From NCBI RefSeq assembly GCF_052857255.1, contig NC_135502.1:156536599-156600598 (forward strand): a stretch of DNA of 64,000 nt, read 5' to 3'. The notes under the pieces are model-generated. The model ran no database searches, was not told the DNA's origin, and saw only the letters and a program-made list of their open reading frames with translations. The stretch comes from Amblyomma americanum (Eukaryota; Arthropoda; Arachnida; Ixodida; Ixodidae). A program made the position numbers and the translations under genes. Each line of letters opens with the position of its first letter. Positions within the stretch are counted from its first letter, which is position 1. Shown in pieces: positions 46,919 to 58,934 of the stretch.

Positions 46919-47079
46919 CCAGGCCAGGAGAAAGCTTGTACTCATTGTTTCACCGGTCGGTACCCGGCGGTACTGGGAATCGAATACCGCACCTCCTGCA
47001 TGCCAGGCGGATGCTCAACCAGCCGCCCTTGCTGCTTTTGGCGCCATTGCATGAATGCAGGGCCGCAGCGAGCTCTGGA
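46919..47079 (-). repeat. tRNA-derived SINE (second family), right arm
   Basis: Mirror of 5600-5760, with the B-box-like 'ggaatcgaatacc' (reverse complement) near 46977. Confidence 0.6.
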
Positions 47080-47303
47080 AGTTGCTTGGGGAACTCACAA
47101 GCGCGTACGGAGGCCCCTAGCTAACAGTCTTTGCAGGCGTTATGCCATGTCTATGAGTGTGGCCTCAGGCACTCTCAAGCTGCTACTTGCACCTTTTCGT
47201 CGGGGGTCCCATTTCTTTGTATACAATGGCAATAAAGTCTTTCATCTTAATATTATTTTATACCTTGAAGAATCGGCAAAGGAGATGCAATTTTTAAAGA
47301 GAT

Positions 47304-47455
47304 TTAACTCTTACTCATCACGTTTCGAGATTTCGTGGAGTCTGCTACCACCCTGAGATCACAGAGCCATCTGTGGCAGCAACTACTCATCACGTTTCGA
47401 GATTGCGTGCGGTCTGCTATCGCCCTGAGATCACAGCGCCATGTGTGGCAGCTAC
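47304..47455. repeat. Two-unit tandem duplication of ~77 bp (right arm)
   Basis: Mirror of 5224-5375. Confidence 0.8.
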
Positions 47456-47589
47456 TAGAAAACAGCACATTTCGCATTGATACTTCTAGCTCCATCTACA
47501 ATAGAATTGTAGAAACCACCACCTGCGCGTGCCAATGATGACGTCACGGTCCAGTGGGGTGGATACAGGTGAAACTATGTGAGCTTGAC

Positions 47590-47870
47590 GTCAGTGGAGG
47601 AAATGGCGACATAGTTTCGGTTCCTTGAATTCAATATGGCGGCCAATGCATTTGATTTTCTAGTATATTTCTATTGACAGCAGTGAGAAAGCAGTAAGAA
47701 AATTGCGCCAACTTCCTATCGACTAATAATAATAGAATACGCTCGTCTAAGAGACTGCGACTGCTGAAAATTTGTTTCGTTTCCAAGGTTGCCTTAGTTG
47801 CTTTGACGTAGGGGAGAAAATGGCGACAGAGTTTCGGTTTCTTGAATTCAATAGGGCGGCCATTAAAATT
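47590..47870. repeat. Dispersed repeat with duplicated ends (right arm)
   Basis: Mirror of 4807-5085: 'ttgaattcaatatggcggcc' and its second copy flank module M. Confidence 0.5.
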
Positions 47871-48240
47871 GATTATCGGCATTATGACAATGGCTATTCA
47901 TAAAAAGTTTGCCCAATAAAGGACCTAGAAGTTGCAACAGTAGAGGTTCCACCAACAGCAAAGCCTTCACTTCCCGGAGGTTCTTTGTTTGTGGTATGAC
48001 TGTGCCCTTAGCGAAAACTAATATGTTTTGAATACACGGAAGGATATTTATATCGTATATTAAACATATTTTGCATCCATAAATGCACTAAAAGTATGCA
48101 TCGAATTGATTCCTGAAGTTTTATGCTTGGTATTCGAAATATGTTCTTAAAATTTGGAAAAAAATACGTGACACAAAGTATGCATTGAGCACGTTTCAAA
48201 TACGTGAAAAAAATATGTACGCAATTTTAGTATCTTGCAG

Positions 48241-48745
48241 TGTATTAAAAGAGTGCTTTCGTAAACATGAAATAAATTCTTCTGAAGTATACTTGAAGTT
48301 TAACAAACGGGCAGTCACTCCAAACTTATTTGAAGCACACTTTTAACGGTCCTTGAACAATATAGCACTCAAAATCGTGTTTCGGGAAATGGCATTTCCA
48401 TATTGGCAATGTATTTAAGGTGTACTTTCATAAATATGACATTAATTCGTCCAAAACGTTCACTTCAATTCTAACAAATGAGCTGTCCGCGTAAACGTAC
48501 TTGCAGCACATTTCAAGCTGCCGTTGAACAATCCAGTGCTAGAAATTGCGTTTCGGGATATCGCCTTTGATTGTTGGCAATGTATTTAAAGTGTACTTTC
48601 GTAAATGCGAAATTAATTCGTCTAAAGTACACTTCGATTTTAATAAGTGAGCAGATCGCTTAAGTATATTTTCAGCACACTTAAAGCTGCCGTAGAGCAA
48701 CCTAGGGCTCGAAATCGCGTTTCGGGGAACAGTGAAAACGCGCGC
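48241..48745 (+). repeat. ~170-bp-period satellite array (about 2.9 monomers)
   Basis: Monomers start at 48241, 48410 and 48581 with 'tgtatt(t/a)aa-gtg-actttc'. Each contains 'aattcgtc'-like, 'agcacact/t' and 'cgtttcggg' landmarks, giving spacings of 169 and 171 bases. The palindrome's outer edge (48313) lies inside the first monomer. Sequence just upstream of 48241 may hold older, unrecognisable monomers. Confidence 0.85.
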
Positions 48746-50749
48746 TTTTCTACCGTCCTTTCATTTATGATAACTTCTAGCAGGAAGGCAATCACCACTT
48801 ATATAAATTACGTGTCGACAGCATGACAGCATTATACCGGCAAGGGCGGGCCCGAAAAAGCCAGCGAAAAGGGCCCCTTGTGGCAAGTCCGAGAGGCTCC
48901 CCTAGATGCCCTTGTATTTGTTGGTTGACAGCTCTACTCCTCTTCGATGCGGGACGCAAGTTACGACTAGCAATTCGGTTGAAGATAGGCCCCAGATTCG
49001 AACGCGACCTCTTCGATACTTTTGCGACAATTTGGGGCCCACTGCCTTCGCAATAGAAACGCCTCACCGGGCAAGATAATGTGTTGTCTCTCGAGGTCAG
49101 AGTAGCTGGTTCTGCAGTAAGTATCTAGGCAGGATGAGCTGCACAACTGAGACTGGAGATTCGACTCCAGCAACTGGTGCTGGTTTAGGTACCACTTGCG
49201 CTGGGCGAGGAGAAGAACGCTGAAGTGAGGCAATTGAAAGATCCGAAATAGGACCTTACATTTGACCGCTAGAACGCTCCCTAGTAAGCTTCTTCAATGT
49301 GAAAGCGGGTGGCACAGCTCAAGAAGTGGAACTAGAATGCTGCATGCACTTTAGTGCTTGAATTTTATCCTGCACCCTTCTGCAGCGCAGGCGCATACGA
49401 CGCAGATTTTGAAGCTTGGAGTTTGTCATGCTGCATTTGATTCTGGCGCCTTGAATTTACTCCTTCCAGAATTGGTGGAGGGGTTTTTTTTTTGCGAAGC
49501 GAGCTGTCATGAAATATTTCGTGACGCCAGAGGTTTGAAGCAGCTGTCTTTTGCCGACAACCCGAGAAAGAAGCGGCATTATTACCACTACAGTTCGCGA
49601 ACTTTGGTTGCAGGAGCGATTTGCACTAGGTGTTCCCATGGCTCTACGAACAAATCTTGCATCGGCAAGAAGTGTGCCAGTTCTTTGCCATGTGGACAAA
49701 TCGCTGACCGTTGTAGTAGCAAAGTGCTGGTCTAGAGTGCCTTTGCACAGGACGACTAGTAAAGCCCAAGAACGCCCTCTGGCATTCAGCGGTTTGCTCT
49801 GGCCGTGAGCATGACTGAGTATAGGGTACAGGATTCCACCGCTCCATCCTCTTGACGCCGGTGCATGGTCTCGGTTTGTTGATCAATCCGGCATCCCTCA
49901 AAAATTCTAAAATTTCCCATTGCTGTACTGGAGAGGAATGCGGCGGATCTTACCGACGTTTCTTGTGAAGGACTGGGCAATGGAAAGATTCACACCTACT
50001 CGAGCCACTGCAGATAGCAATAACAGACGCTTAGCTGATGCTTGCGGCGGAAGCATACTGAGAAGCTGCCATCTCTATTTATCCTAAATAAATTAAGTTC
50101 CTACTTTGAGGCAGAAATAATTTCTGACGAAAATCGGGGCACATTTGCCAAACGTTTCGGCCCTCTTGTGTCGGACGGAACATTACAGGAAACCCTTCCG
50201 ATCGCTTTTTCATGTAGGAGACAATTATAAACGGGGCTTCATTACATTCAACATAATGCAGCTCGCTCTGCACGGCCTGTAAGGTGCCCTCACTTTAATT
50301 GGCACTTTCCTAGAGGCGAGGTTTTTTGTTTGCCACTTCCTATTCAACATCTGCTAGAGGATGCGTTGTCATAGCTCCAGCCTCTCAAGCACCACCAGTG
50401 ATAGTGGCTTGAGGATTTTGTTCAACACGTGCTGGCCAGCCGGCAATTGACTGCATTCAGAGGTGGCATTCATTATGCCTAGGATACCGCTGGAAACATG
50501 AGGCCGGGGAGAATGGGAGGTTGGAAGGCTGGGGGTTGGTCCCCAACCACCACTGTGTCTGCGGTGGCGCGAAGTCAAAAAGAACGCACTCCGTACATTG
50601 CACTCTACCTACCCGAATCCTGCTGGAACTCTTGCTGGTCATATGAGGACCAGTGGGCTCTCAAAACAGCGATCGCAAACAAAATGCAAAAAAAACATGA
50701 TTAAGTGAAACGGGGCAGCGACCCAACAGGAACACCTCTTCTTCTCCGC
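48746..50749. other. Unassigned sequence, right flank
   Basis: About 2 kb of single-copy-looking sequence with overlapping frames on both strands (for example 49358-49735 plus, 49644-49901 minus). None matches a family I know. No mirror copy exists in the window. Confidence 0.4.
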
Positions 50750-51085
50750 ATGACTATGGTATTATTAAGGTATTTACTACGGTAATCGCAAATAGAACCC
50801 GGACAACCGTAAAATTCAATCAAACAAAACATAAGGCAGGCTTTCTTAAACGATACTCAACAATTCAGCACATTCACACTATCAATCTGGTGATAGAAAG
50901 TTGTGCAAACACACCCAACCCCTATATATAGCTTCACTGATTGCGAGAAAGCACTCTATTTATTGAAAATCTCAGCAGTAACACAGGCATTGCGAAATCA
51001 GGGCGTAAAACAGTCTCATGTGAAACTACTGGAAGATATCTACAACGACTGCGCAGCTACAACAGTCCACCATAAAGCAAAATAA
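50750..51085 (+). pseudogene. RTE-type LINE reverse transcriptase, 5' piece
   Basis: Translated in pieces: FTTVIANRTRTT, then KAGFLKRYSTIQHIHTINLV (the RTE 'QAGFR..ST.DHIHT..' motif), then TDCEKALYLLKISAVTQALR and LLEDIYNDCAATTV. These are consecutive RT blocks of RTE-like LINEs that act in target-primed reverse transcription. The second piece resumes at about 52060 after an inserted repeat. Confidence 0.8.
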
Positions 51086-51089
51086 TTGC

Positions 51090-51284
51090 TGATGGCCTAG
51101 CTTTGTTAGGCCAGGATATACGTAGCGAAAGCGCGGAGACTTCTGCATCGGAAGAGTGCATTCACTAGATGCGCCTTTGTTCATAGTGAAACCTTGAGCC
51201 GTTGTAGCGGAGTGGTAGCGTCTCCACCTGAAACGCGAATGGCCTGGTTCGGTTCTCAGCCTCGGCACAGGTATTTTTATACTC
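51090..51284 (+). repeat. tRNA-derived SINE-like repeat (copy 2)
   Basis: Leader 'agcgcggagacttctgcatc' is followed by a tRNA-like core (51197-51275) with A-box-like 'tagcggagtggtagcg' and B-box-like 'ggttcggttctc'. It is the same arrangement as 395-625 in the opposite orientation. It interrupts the RTE LINE. Confidence 0.7.
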
Positions 51285-51560
51285 CGACGTAACGCGCGTT
51301 TATACTATGAAGTAACGCGCGCGCTGCACAACGACGTCACCTCAGCCAAAGCAAGACCCTCTATACTCCAACAGCGCTTTACCGTCGACGCGTTCGGCGG
51401 CTTCAGTGCACTCTGACCGCACTGGCGGGGACTTGGAGCATGTCCCTGTTTCGCGCCGAGAGCGCCAGCCGCCGCCGGCCCGGCCAGACCGGTTCGGCTC
51501 CGGGGCGAGGCACGCGGTGTGACGTCATGTGCCTCCTCGGAGCAAAGCCGCGGCTAAATC
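51285..51560 (+). repeat. GC-rich repeat unit (copy 3)
   Basis: 'aagaccctctatactccaa', 'gacgcgttcggcggcttcag' and 'gtgtgacgtcat' match the units at 1-360 and 1335-1700. It directly follows the tRNA-like unit, supporting one composite element. Confidence 0.75.
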
Positions 51561-52059
51561 GCAAGTTCGCGACAAGTAAAGCTTTAGATTTAAAATTTAG
51601 AGGTCACTGCGTCTAACCACATTGTAGGAATGCGAGAGAGTTGAATAATTTCTTCTTTCATAATAATTCAGCCTTAATTCATTTTTTTGTGATTTTACTA
51701 TAATTCACATATTAATTCTTATTTACAGTAAATTATTTACTCAGTACCAATTTCGGGTGTTTCAATTTGGTGCCACGCGTTGGCTCCACCCACAATTCCG
51801 ATTTTTCAAATTTTGCGCCACGTGCTGCTCTAGCTACGCCCACTTTTTGGACATTTCTGCTCTAATTCACTAACCACACTATCGGCATAATTTTTGATCA
51901 TCATTCTCAAATCATCATCTTTCGATTGCAACCACTCGTTTGACGCAAGCTTTTCTTAGTACCCACAACGCATTCTGATGCCACTTTTGGTGACATCACC
52001 CCGCCAATCATAGCGTAATAATGGTTTGCAATAATAAAATTACAATAAGGAACAGTGCA
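51561..52059. other. AT-rich insert sequence, unassigned
   Basis: It lies between the composite repeat and the resumed RTE LINE. It contains the similar phrases 'cacgcgttggctccacccac' and 'cacgtgctgctctagctacg'. Probably part of the inserted DNA. Confidence 0.4.
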
Positions 52060-52960
52060 TGAAGGGAGACGAGATCTCGCCAACGCTATTCATCGCCTGT
52101 TTACAGGATATGCCTGTATTCCGAGGCCTGTATTGGGAACAGTTGGAGATATGAGAACACCTAAGCAATTTACATTTGGCTAATGACAATGCTTTGCAAA
52201 TCACTCGGGAGATGAGCTACAAAGCATGATCATTGAGTTAGACATGTAGAGCAAAGCAGTGGGCGTAAAAATTAGCGGGCAGAAAACCCAAGTAATGCTC
52301 AACAGTCTCGCAAAGGAACAACAGTTCAGATTGGTAGCAAGGTCTGAAATTGGTAATGGAATAAGTGTACTTTGGGCAGGTAGTGACCGCTGATGAGGTT
52401 CATAGCGTGAAATAACTAGAACAATAAGATTGGGGTGGACAGCATATGAGTGGACCTCTCAGATCATGAATATGATCATGGATATATGATCATGAATATC
52501 CTTTAATAGAAAAGTGATACATCTCTATCTTGCCGGTACTCACCAAAAGGCCAGAAACATGGAGGAAAACGGAAAGGGCTCAGGTTACGTTAGGGAAAAC
52601 GCAGCGAGCTAGGGACAGAAAAATGGTACAACGTTAACACGACTGAAAGCAGAGAGAGTGGGTGAGGGAACAAAGGTGGTTTAATGACACCCTAGTAAAA
52701 ATCGAGGGGAATAGATGGTGTCGGCAGGGCGCCTATTCTGAAGGCAAGATAACCGCTCGTCCTTCTTAAGGGTAATGGAATGAATTCCAAGAGAAGGAAA
52801 GTATAGTAAGGGGCGGCAGAAAGTTAGAAGTGCAGCTGAGATTCGAGAAGTTTGCGCAAATACGGAGGCCGCAACAGGAAAAGGACGGGTTAATGGGAGA
52901 TACATCGGAGAGGCCTTTGCATTGCAGTGGGTGTATTTAGGCTGATGATTATGATGGTGA
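52060..52960 (+). pseudogene. RTE-type LINE reverse transcriptase, 3' piece
   Basis: Decayed frames read KGDEISPTLFIACLQD, KISGQKTQVML, LGWTAYEW, a VLTKRPETW-like segment, then GRQKVRSAAEIREVCAN and GEAFALQWV. This is the usual C-terminal order of RTE-like ORF2 found in tick genomes. Many stops and frameshifts are present. It continues the piece at 50750-51085. Confidence 0.8.
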
Positions 52961-54799
52961 TGAGTGGAACAGTGCGATGGCATAAGGCCACAGAAGAGAG
53001 CAAAAGTGAGTGCTCTGTAGTGTCCCTTCCTTCTCTTTCCATCCGCTCTTTTGTCTTTGTGTCAACACGCTCTTTCGTTACTAGCACCCTTACCGCTTGA
53101 CAGCGAGGCAGACACGCCATCGCTAGGCCATGCAGTCATGTTTCTACGGCTTGGTTAAACCGGGGCTTCACATGCATGTCGTGTGGTCTTTTACATTGTG
53201 ATTGTTAAACAGGAAACAATGTTCCTGTCAGCTTGGGCAAGAGCAACCGCTTACGAAGCCCATAAACACTTTCGGGTTAATAAACATTCATCAGTTGATG
53301 AGTTGAGCCTGATGTAGCATTCGGTGTTGAAGTATTGTACGCATATGACGCCTGACGATTTTATTCTAGCTTCTCCTCCCCTAGATGATATGCGTTTATC
53401 AAGGTTAAACTAGTCGTTCCTACCGTCTTCGTCTTGTGGAACCGCTGTGTTCTTTCGCCAGACTTACGGATGACAAGCCGAAGGACTCTCATCTCGCACT
53501 CCGCTTGCAGCGTCTCGTTTTTCCAATTTTGAGCTAGACTCTTTTAGTCCGTTACTCTTTTCTTCCATATTTTTAGCCCCGTAAACGTAGCTGGGCTATT
53601 TTGGTTCTGGTCATATCTGCAAAGTATTTTCTCATGCTGTGTTTGAATGTTCTCTCTCCAATCGTGCATCAGTAGACCATATATTGAATTTTTGTCGATA
53701 ATCAACAACTGTACATACATGTGCTATTTCCCCTCATTTATACGTTAGTGGTTTGCAACTTATATAAATATTAGACGGGTAGAACAATGTCTTGCGATAT
53801 TTCTCTATTTGAGGTGTAATATTGGTCCTTCGTTTCACTGTGATTCAAGCCGCGGGTTCCTGCACCTGAGGCACTTTCTGTCCATGTGCCCAATCGATGG
53901 ATGTATACGTCAAGCGTACGCTATTTCACTCTAGCAGCTTGTTTTGAAGGCGGTCTTGAAACTTTCCTTTGACGTCTTTCTGTGAACATTGCAGTTCGAG
54001 CTGTATCTAATAAGTTGAAAATAGTTTCGTTTCGTCGGCAGAGGAAACAAAAGAAATACTGCAGGCCACGCTCGTTATTGGGCTCAGTCAAGTTAGAAGC
54101 TGCGTCTTTTTAGTGCCCTTAGTGTCGTTTTGCTCTTACACAATTTTTGTGCCATTTGTATACGTATTGTGCTAGGTAATGTCGATATATTTTTTTCTTT
54201 TTCTTGATATAGGCTCTTTCGATTTATTTGTGATGCTATGTTGCGGTGTATACCTAAAACTGCTTAACCATGTATCCCTTGCAGTTTTTGAAATTAAAAA
54301 CTGCACTAACTGCCGAATGGCTGCTGAGTGGGAGAAGTTTTTTTATTTTTATGCTCAAATTGAGCGTTCCGTCCGCGTGTCATTGCTGAGCAAATCTCAT
54401 CTGCTCTATTCAGAGCGTTTTAAGAGCGCTTTTTGAATACTTACGCGATGTCTTTGGGAGCATATTGGCATTCAACTAGGTACACCGTATTACGTCCTTT
54501 CTTTATCCTTCCATCTATTAGTATGCTTCTGAAGGTCACTTCGCCTGTGTCAAAGGAGCTCTAGAGACAAAGTGATGTCACATAAGGCAGAGTAAGCAAA
54601 CATATTTATGGAGACTGGTAATCTGGCGCCGAAAAACTTCTGATTACAGAACTTTCTCACTCTTTTGAATTGAAACTGGGCTTTTCCATGCACTATAAAA
54701 CGCTGCCTAGTTAGCGACAGGGATATACATTGCGATGGCTTAGCAGTGTGTTCAAAACGTTTGCGATACTCGAAAACAAAAGTTGACAAAATGCCAAAC
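52961..54799. other. Unassigned sequence, right flank
   Basis: About 1.8 kb, AT-rich, short frames only (54179-54436 plus; 54550-54819 minus). No recognised domains. Confidence 0.4.
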
Positions 54800-54844
54800 G
54801 GCACATGACACAAGCGCATGCTACAATTCTTTATTTATAATCCA

Positions 54845-55080
54845 AGAGCAGTATATATACACCTAAACACAGATATTCACGAAACCACAAACGCTACCGT
54901 CATTCGTACATGGGACGTTGATATCGACCCCGCATCTGGACCTCTATCATTTCAATTTCTTTGTTTTGCCAGCGCAGCTGAGTTTACGCACGTTCTTCTG
55001 TGCACTGTTTCACAAAATTTTCCTTTCAGTTTCTTTTATTCTGCTTGCCTGCTGTTTCCTTCCAATTGACAAATGGCTTG
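54845..55080 (+). repeat. PLE leader repeat (plus copy)
   Basis: 'cgaccccgcatctggacctc' and 'tttacgcacgttcttctgtg' match the reverse complement of 59765-60010 ('tgaccccgcatctgcacttc', 'cttacacacgttcctgtgtc'). It lies just upstream of a decayed PLE, so it is probably that family's leader or pseudo-LTR. Confidence 0.65.
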
Positions 55081-55159
55081 CGACTGTTTTCGCAAAGGCT
55101 GCAATGCTGCGCTGCATTTCCAGGTTGAGTACTTTTTAATATATAGACCATGAACCTGC

Positions 55160-57000
55160 GCTTCAAATTTCAGATAAGATTGACCGACTCGTGGTTATGC
55201 ATAAGGAAGACCATGGAAGGAAAGCCAATGCAGTCATTCGAAATACTTTCGATGAACTGGGCGCGAATAAAAAAATTATGAAAGAAATGAGACAGGAAAC
55301 AACCAAATCCTGTGCCCGGCTGTTTTTAGATAAGGTTTCGGAAAATTTTAGAAAGAATCATGTAACTCACATTGTGGCCATACTTTTCCGTTAAGACGTA
55401 CAAAGAAGGCGACCCTTTCAGGATTTTCGTGGAGAACAAGATTATGTGAACAAGTCATGTAGCCAGATACCTGCAAGTGCAACTGCCCATGCTGACTTGT
55501 GATGATCCATACATAGCGCAATAATCAGAGGAAGACATCAGCTTATTAAAGAAAAGACCACCGGCGACGTGTTTCTCTGTGGATGTTGAAGACACGCTCT
55601 ACTCAAATCCTCAAGACTGCGCGATTTCTGCAGTGTAAGAGTGTATTGACAGCTACAGATCTACGAAGTTGGAGAATGAATGTAGGACGACCGTCAGCGG
55701 GTTCCTTGAACTGCTTCCGATGTATTCGAGATCCCTCTATGTGCCGTATGAAGGGAAAGTGTACGCGCAGCCAGGAGGCATACGCATTGACTCATGTCTA
55801 TCTCCTGCCCTTTCGAACCTGTACATAAAAAATAGAGACCACATCAATCCAAAGCTCAATAGCAGAAATATCTTGCCATGCTTACGGTATGAATAAAATT
55901 TTTTTATTCTGCTTCAGTGCGAAAAAAGTTGGTGTGGTTGACTCTGAAGTGATCGTCACGGTTTTTAAACAAATGGCTAATGGTCACCATTTTACCTATT
56001 AATTGCCAGAAAAAGCGATAATAAGACTCCTTGAACTATAAATACAAGAAACCCTCGTGCGACCATGTTGTTGGTGTCATATCAAAGGCTAGAAAACTAT
56101 AATCACAAATGATTCCAGCCAGTCCAACCTTCTCAAAAGAAACGTTGCCCACTCGTGGATGTTGGATAGTTTTATGAACCCCTGCGATAACAAAACGAAT
56201 GAGAGTATGAGGCTACAGATCAGTCAGTTGGTCGATAGTGATATCATGATCGCGTGAGTGCAAGAGAAACTGCTAAAAACGGAGGTGCTGACAGAAACGG
56301 CCAAAAGAGAACAGCTAGTTATACCATATTCACAAAAGTTGCTTTGGTGTTGGGGGTTTAACGTCCCAAAACAGCTATGAGGGACGCCTTAGTGAAGGGT
56401 TCCGGAACTGTCGACCAAATTGGGTTCTATAATGGGCACTGATATCGCACAGTACACGGGATTCTAATATTTCGTCTCCATCGATATTCGACCGCCGCAG
56501 CCAGGATCGAACCCTCGTCATAAGGGGAACAGCCGAGCACAATACTCACTCAGCCATCGTGGCGGCATATTCAAAAATGTCGCATAGATTGACGAAAATT
56601 GCAAAGAAAAACTAAGTGAAGGTTGTACTTAGGGCACCAAAAAGCTGATAAGCCACTGTGCCAAATTAAATTAGAACGCAACAGTGAAAAGCGCAAGGAA
56701 TGTGAGATCTCCGATAAGGAAGGATTCATACCGTGCAAGAAAGACATTATAAGTCAGATTACAATATCGGAAACAATATTTAGGGCAATCGGCGAGATAT
56801 GCTAGCACGAGGCTGCTTGAAGATAACAATGATTGCGGAAAAATTGCTCACCCTGAAAATCTAGCCCAGTATTGCAGCCGATTCGAACAGTTGCAAACCA
56901 TTGCCTTGGTCGCGAATACAAGTTCTGACGCGCATCGCCGGAAAACGTGTGCAGGAAGGACAGCGTATATTTTTTTTGTGAAAAGAGCTGATTATTCAAG
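55160..57000 (+). pseudogene. Decayed Penelope-like element of a second subfamily
   Basis: Frames in pieces: LVVMHKEDHGRKANAVIRNT (N-terminal linker), CFSVDVEDTLYSNPQD (PLE RT motif), GGIRIDSCLSPALSNLYIKN (the GxxIGSxLAPxL..L motif), HSW/QLVIPYSQK-type connector, and NVAHRLTKIAKKN with VVLRAPKKL leading into a degraded GIY-YIG region (GFIPCKKDIISQITIS). Catalytic YxDD is not preserved. It is split by a SINE at 56341-56577. It differs in sequence from the palindrome PLE. Confidence 0.75.
56341..56577 (-). repeat. Full-length Ruka-type tick SINE
   Basis: On the minus strand it starts with a tRNA-like head ('ccacgatggctgagtgagta' as A-box region, B-box 'gggttcgatcctgg'). It continues through 'cgtgtactgtgcgatatcag' and 'tcgacagttccggaaccctt' and ends 'ttgggacgttaaacccccaa'. 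This is the canonical tRNA-derived SINE of hard ticks, and it supplies the main taxonomic signal of the window. It inserted into the decayed PLE. Confidence 0.85.
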
Positions 57001-57499
57001 TATGCCCAAAAGTACCATGACCACTCCCATGTGTTTCAGTTTTGTCGGTTGAAGGCGATGTTCATGGGTTGCGGTCTGTTCTAGAAGATATTGCTGGAGC
57101 TAACGCATGTTTTTTACCGAACATAAAATGATCAAGGTTAAGGAAAAAAACAGGCAACAACGTAACAACACGAATTGTGATGCTTACTCGAAAGAGAAGG
57201 CGTGCAGTCCAATTATTAAAAAAATCCGTTTTTTATCACAAAAGAATTTCCGAGACTACCAGGGAATACAAACTCACCATAAAAGTTGCAAGCGTCGAAT
57301 ACTTCTCTAGGCTAACCGTAACGTGAAAGAAATCCCGAAATGTATTTCGATGCCTTTTTACAGGGTGCGGATATGAGTCGATAAGTATCAATGAATTAGT
57401 TCGTAATGACCAGGTCGACACTGAGGACGAAAATAAAGCAACGTGCCTTAACAGCTACTTTTGTGTTGTTTATTAGCTAAATAATACTTACACTCTGTA
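57001..57499. other. Unassigned, possibly LINE 5' coding remnant
   Basis: It lies directly upstream of recognisable RT and probably belongs to the same LINE, but no endonuclease motif could be read. Confidence 0.4.
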
Positions 57500-58175
57500 C
57501 CGCCTGTCAACAATGAGCCGAGGATGCTATCAGTAGAAATTAGCATAGGTGGTATTCAGCGACTTCTCGAAAACGTGGACGAGAGTAAAGCTATTGGACC
57601 TGATTGTATTTCGCCACATATTCTTAAAAGATGCTCCCTACCTTTTTTCCTTTATCTTTATTTGTTTCATAGCAAAACTTTAGAAAACTTGTTCTTTACT
57701 CGATGATTTGAGAGTTCTCATGTACCTCGTCAAAAAGGTCGTCCCAAAAATGATGCTTGAAATTATAGACATATATCATTAACGGCTTTAGCACGCAAAA
57801 TCTTATCCTACATACGCCAGTATTGAGGCATATAACAGAGAGTAAATTGTTAATTTAAGAACAGCTCGGGTTTCTCAAGGGTCTGTCTTGCACCACCAAG
57901 CTGAGTGAAATTGATCACGACTTGACATCTGGTGTCGATGAAGGGGGCTTAGCTATTGAGTTTTCTGATTTTCATAAAGCTTTTGATACAGTCTCACACT
58001 CGCTTCTCGTTCACAATCTTCTATTCATTTGCATCCGCTGTTCTGTACTACAATGAAAACAAAGCTACATCCTTAATTAGCGGCAGTGCGTTGTATTAAA
58101 TGAGAAAAAATTCCAGGAAGGTAAGTGTTGCATAAGCCGTTCCGCAAGGCTCAGTGTTGGAACCTCTTTTGGTAT
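57500..58175 (+). pseudogene. Jockey/CR1-type LINE reverse transcriptase, first piece
   Basis: SKAIGPDCISPHILKRCSLP (the 'AxGPDxIxPxxLK' block), NYRHISLTALARKILSYI, GFLKGLSCTTKLSEIDHDL, IEFSDFHKAFDTVSHSLL and AVPQGSVLEPLLVYF are the successive RT blocks. Several stops and frameshifts occur. It is broken at about 58175 by an antisense LINE fragment and resumes at 58935. Confidence 0.85.
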
Positions 58176-58179
58176 ATTT

Positions 58180-58930
58180 TTTTATTTATTATTGCTACCT
58201 TCGGGGCCATACATATTTTAGAGGGCAGTTATTATAAATCATAGAAAAGGAAAAAACACTGACTTTAGATACAAGCATTATTTTCCCGGTTATACAATTC
58301 AGGAAAAGAAGTAACGATAAGAATTCTGAGCGCTAGATAAGAAAACAAACAAAGGTAAAAGGCGTAGGCAAAGCTAATGGAGAACAATAAGTACATTTGT
58401 TGTGAGCATTAGTATACAATGTTAGCTAAGCTGTTATGGAGGCGCAGGTTGTCTCGATTGCTGGCTGTCGATCCGGAAATGTGGTTCTGCTCATGTACGG
58501 GGAACGAACGGCAGTGAACAATCTTTTGTTTCGTGTGAAATTATCCCGGCTTTGTGAGGGTGATCTAGCCGTGGAGAGACGAGAGACGGAGGAGATATGA
58601 TTTCATCCTGTAGATTCGGACAGCTGTAAAAAATTTTACAAATAAACACAACCGTGAAAAGTGTTGACGGGAGGCTAAAGATTGAAGTTTAAGCGTGTTT
58701 TTCATGGAGATGACATTTTTAGTAGGAATAAAGTTAAAGAAGATGAAATGGGCAGCGTTATTTTGCACGAGATTAAGCGCATTAATTAAATTTGTGTACT
58801 TGGGGTTCCAAATTATAGATGCGTATTCTTGTTTGTAGTTTGCTATGGACAAGGGTTTTATATAACATGATTTTTATGGAGATGATGCGTTTCTCAGAAG
58901 GAAATGCATCATCTGCGCGGTTGTATTCCC
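58180..58930 (-). mobile_element. LINE 3' fragment inserted antisense
   Basis: Minus-strand frames at 58565-58979 read EYASIIWNPKYTNLINALNL, VQNNAAHFIFFNFIP and LQSLASRQHFSRLCLFVKFF, the C-terminal RT region of Jockey/CR1-like LINEs. It is followed by about 380 bases of probable 3' noncoding sequence down to 58180. Its 5' end is cut at about 58930, typical of truncated LINE insertion. Confidence 0.75.
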
Positions 58931-58934
58931 CGCG

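Noticed and set aside
49358..49901. Overlapping frames on both strands suggesting a gene near 49.6 kb
   Set aside because: No recognisable motif, splice support or codon preference on either strand.
51197..51275. Functional tRNA genes (also near 430-512, 5620-5700, 60960-61030)
   Set aside because: All are embedded in repeat units with decayed boxes or non-tRNA extensions, and so are better read as SINE heads.
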